DNA of 64,000 nucleotides, from contig NC_020059.1 in NCBI RefSeq assembly GCF_000330885.1, positions 106,001-170,000 on the forward strand. Direction: 5' to 3'. The notes under the pieces are model-generated. The model was given only the letters and a program-made list of their open reading frames with translations. It did not search any database and was not told the origin of the DNA. Made by a program: the position numbers and the translations under genes. Numbering within the stretch: position 1 is the stretch's first letter; the number at the start of each line of letters is the position of its first letter. Below, in pieces: positions 63,255 to 64,000 of the stretch. Origin of the DNA: Rhizobium tropici CIAT 899 (GTDB taxonomy: Bacteria; Pseudomonadota; Alphaproteobacteria; Rhizobiales; Rhizobiaceae).

Positions 63255-64000
63255 ATGCTGAAACTCGGTCTGGTCGCCCGCATCATCATGATTGTGGCCG
63301 TGGCGCTGTTCATCATTCAGCTTGCGGCCTTTGCGGCCGCACAGCTGAAGCCGGATACGCCGTTCAATCCGGAGCGGTCGCCCGCCAAACAGGTGAAGAC
63401 TGCGATCCGTCTTCTCGATGCCATTCCGCCCGAGGCGCAGCAGGCGGCCGTGCGGGCACTGAATGCTAATGGCCTGGCGATCCACCTGGCCGATCCGCCG
63501 GCCATGGGCCAAACGGGGGAGGCGTCCAATCTGACGCTTACCGAGAAGCTCGCCCGCGAATTTGCCGCGATCGCGCTCGGCAACCGCTATTTTAACATGC
63601 GGTCGCTTTCCGAAAAGCCACGGGGCTGGTTTTCCGTCGGTGCGTCGGACAGGATCGTGGAGGTGTCGATCGGCGTTGCCGGCGGCAAGATCGCCGTCTT
63701 CAATCTGCCCGAAACGCCGACGGTGCGATTGAACGGTATTCCCATCGGCCTCATTGGCGGCATCCTCGGCATACTGGTCGCCGTGATCGCCATTGCCGCC
63801 GTCGCGCGGGAAACCCGGCCCCTGACGCGCCTGTCGCGAACCGTCAACTCGATCGGCAATGGTCTGCAGCCGGTTCATATTCCCGAAAGAGGCGCCTGCG
63901 AGTTGCGTCTGTTGATCAAGGCGATCAATGCCATGCAGTTGCGCATCGCCGCGCTCGTCAGCAACCGCACCCTCATTCTCGGAGCGATCTCGCACGATCT
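63255..64000 (+). CDS. Sensor histidine kinase (N-terminal part, runs off the window)
   Basis: ATG 63255 starts MLKLGLVARIIMIVAVALFI with a first membrane helix, a periplasmic domain of about 130 residues, a second helix (GIPIGLIGGILGILVAVIAI), then a HAMP linker (RPLTRLSRTVNSIGNGL). The window ends at the H-box ISHDL, so the kinase ATPase is not visible. It is cotranscribed with the response regulator. The periplasmic part has no named sensor fold I can recognise. Confidence 0.9.
   Translation, partial: MLKLGLVARIIMIVAVALFIIQLAAFAAAQLKPDTPFNPERSPAKQVKTAIRLLDAIPPEAQQAAVRALNANGLAIHLADPPAMGQTGEASNLTLTEKLAREFAAIALGNRYFNMRSLSEKPRGWFSVGASDRIVEVSIGVAGGKIAVFNLPETPTVRLNGIPIGLIGGILGILVAVIAIAAVARETRPLTRLSRTVNSIGNGLQPVHIPERGACELRLLIKAINAMQLRIAALVSNRTLILGAISHD

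Overview
The window is ordinary chromosomal backbone of a Rhizobium-type alphaproteobacterium. The evidence is the irr-fabA-fabB-fabI block, a rimP-nusA-ylxR-infB-rbfA-truB-rpsO-pnp run, an inner-membrane cytochrome c of the CycM type, DUF982 and TIGR02300 proteins, high-GC codon use, and several families of palindromic intergenic repeats of the sort that litter Rhizobium genomes. No prophage, transposase, CRISPR array or plasmid module is visible.

Layout. 0-6 kb: rpsA (cut by the edge), cmk, a decayed PaiB-like remnant, a TIGR02300 gene, tRNA-Ala(GGC), a GIY-YIG nuclease gene, membrane proteins (DUF1275, YdcF, TRIC type) and irr. 6.3-12 kb: fabA-fabB-fabI (unsaturated fatty acid synthesis), a GNAT acetyltransferase, a membrane acyltransferase and an RsmC-like methyltransferase. 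12.3-24.2 kb: the reverse-strand translation/transcription operon, read from rimP down to pnp, with a YcxB-like gene and a secreted hydrolase interspersed. 24.2-31.3 kb: a lytic transglycosylase, recR, a small accessory block (MOSC, LysE, hydrolase, Lrp), ybaB, dnaX and the 4.5S SRP RNA. 31.3-37.4 kb: HIT, nudC, a YafY-type regulator, two VOC proteins, pheA, kdsB and cycM. 37.4-46.3 kb: patatin, AEC transporter, a candidate structured RNA, a PfkB-family (adenosine kinase-like) gene, a CadD-like gene, a 2-hydroxyacid dehydrogenase, a MurA paralogue and moeB. 46.4-54.9 kb: recF, an APH(3'')-type streptomycin phosphotransferase gene between two similar 120-bp repeats, dnaJ, dnaK with a heat-shock promoter, and a class A penicillin-binding protein. 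55-64 kb: small rhizobial proteins, an Arg/Asp-rich SH3 protein, a candidate small RNA, an orphan RND outer-membrane factor, purC, a phosphoribosyltransferase, a pseudouridine synthase and a two-component system cut by the edge.

Most points worth a second look are regulatory or evolutionary: a promoter followed by an intrinsic terminator inside the rimP-nusA-infB leader; two unannotated, terminator-ended, highly structured RNA candidates (39.8-39.9 kb and 57.4-57.6 kb); a lytic transglycosylase whose normal start seems to have been overrun by a dispersed repeat; a MurA paralogue with Asp at the fosfomycin-target Cys position; and the streptomycin kinase gene flanked by what looks like a duplicated dnaJ 3' flank. 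I did not find a clearly new multi-gene system. All family assignments are made by reading the sequence and from memory of the families; no database search was run.
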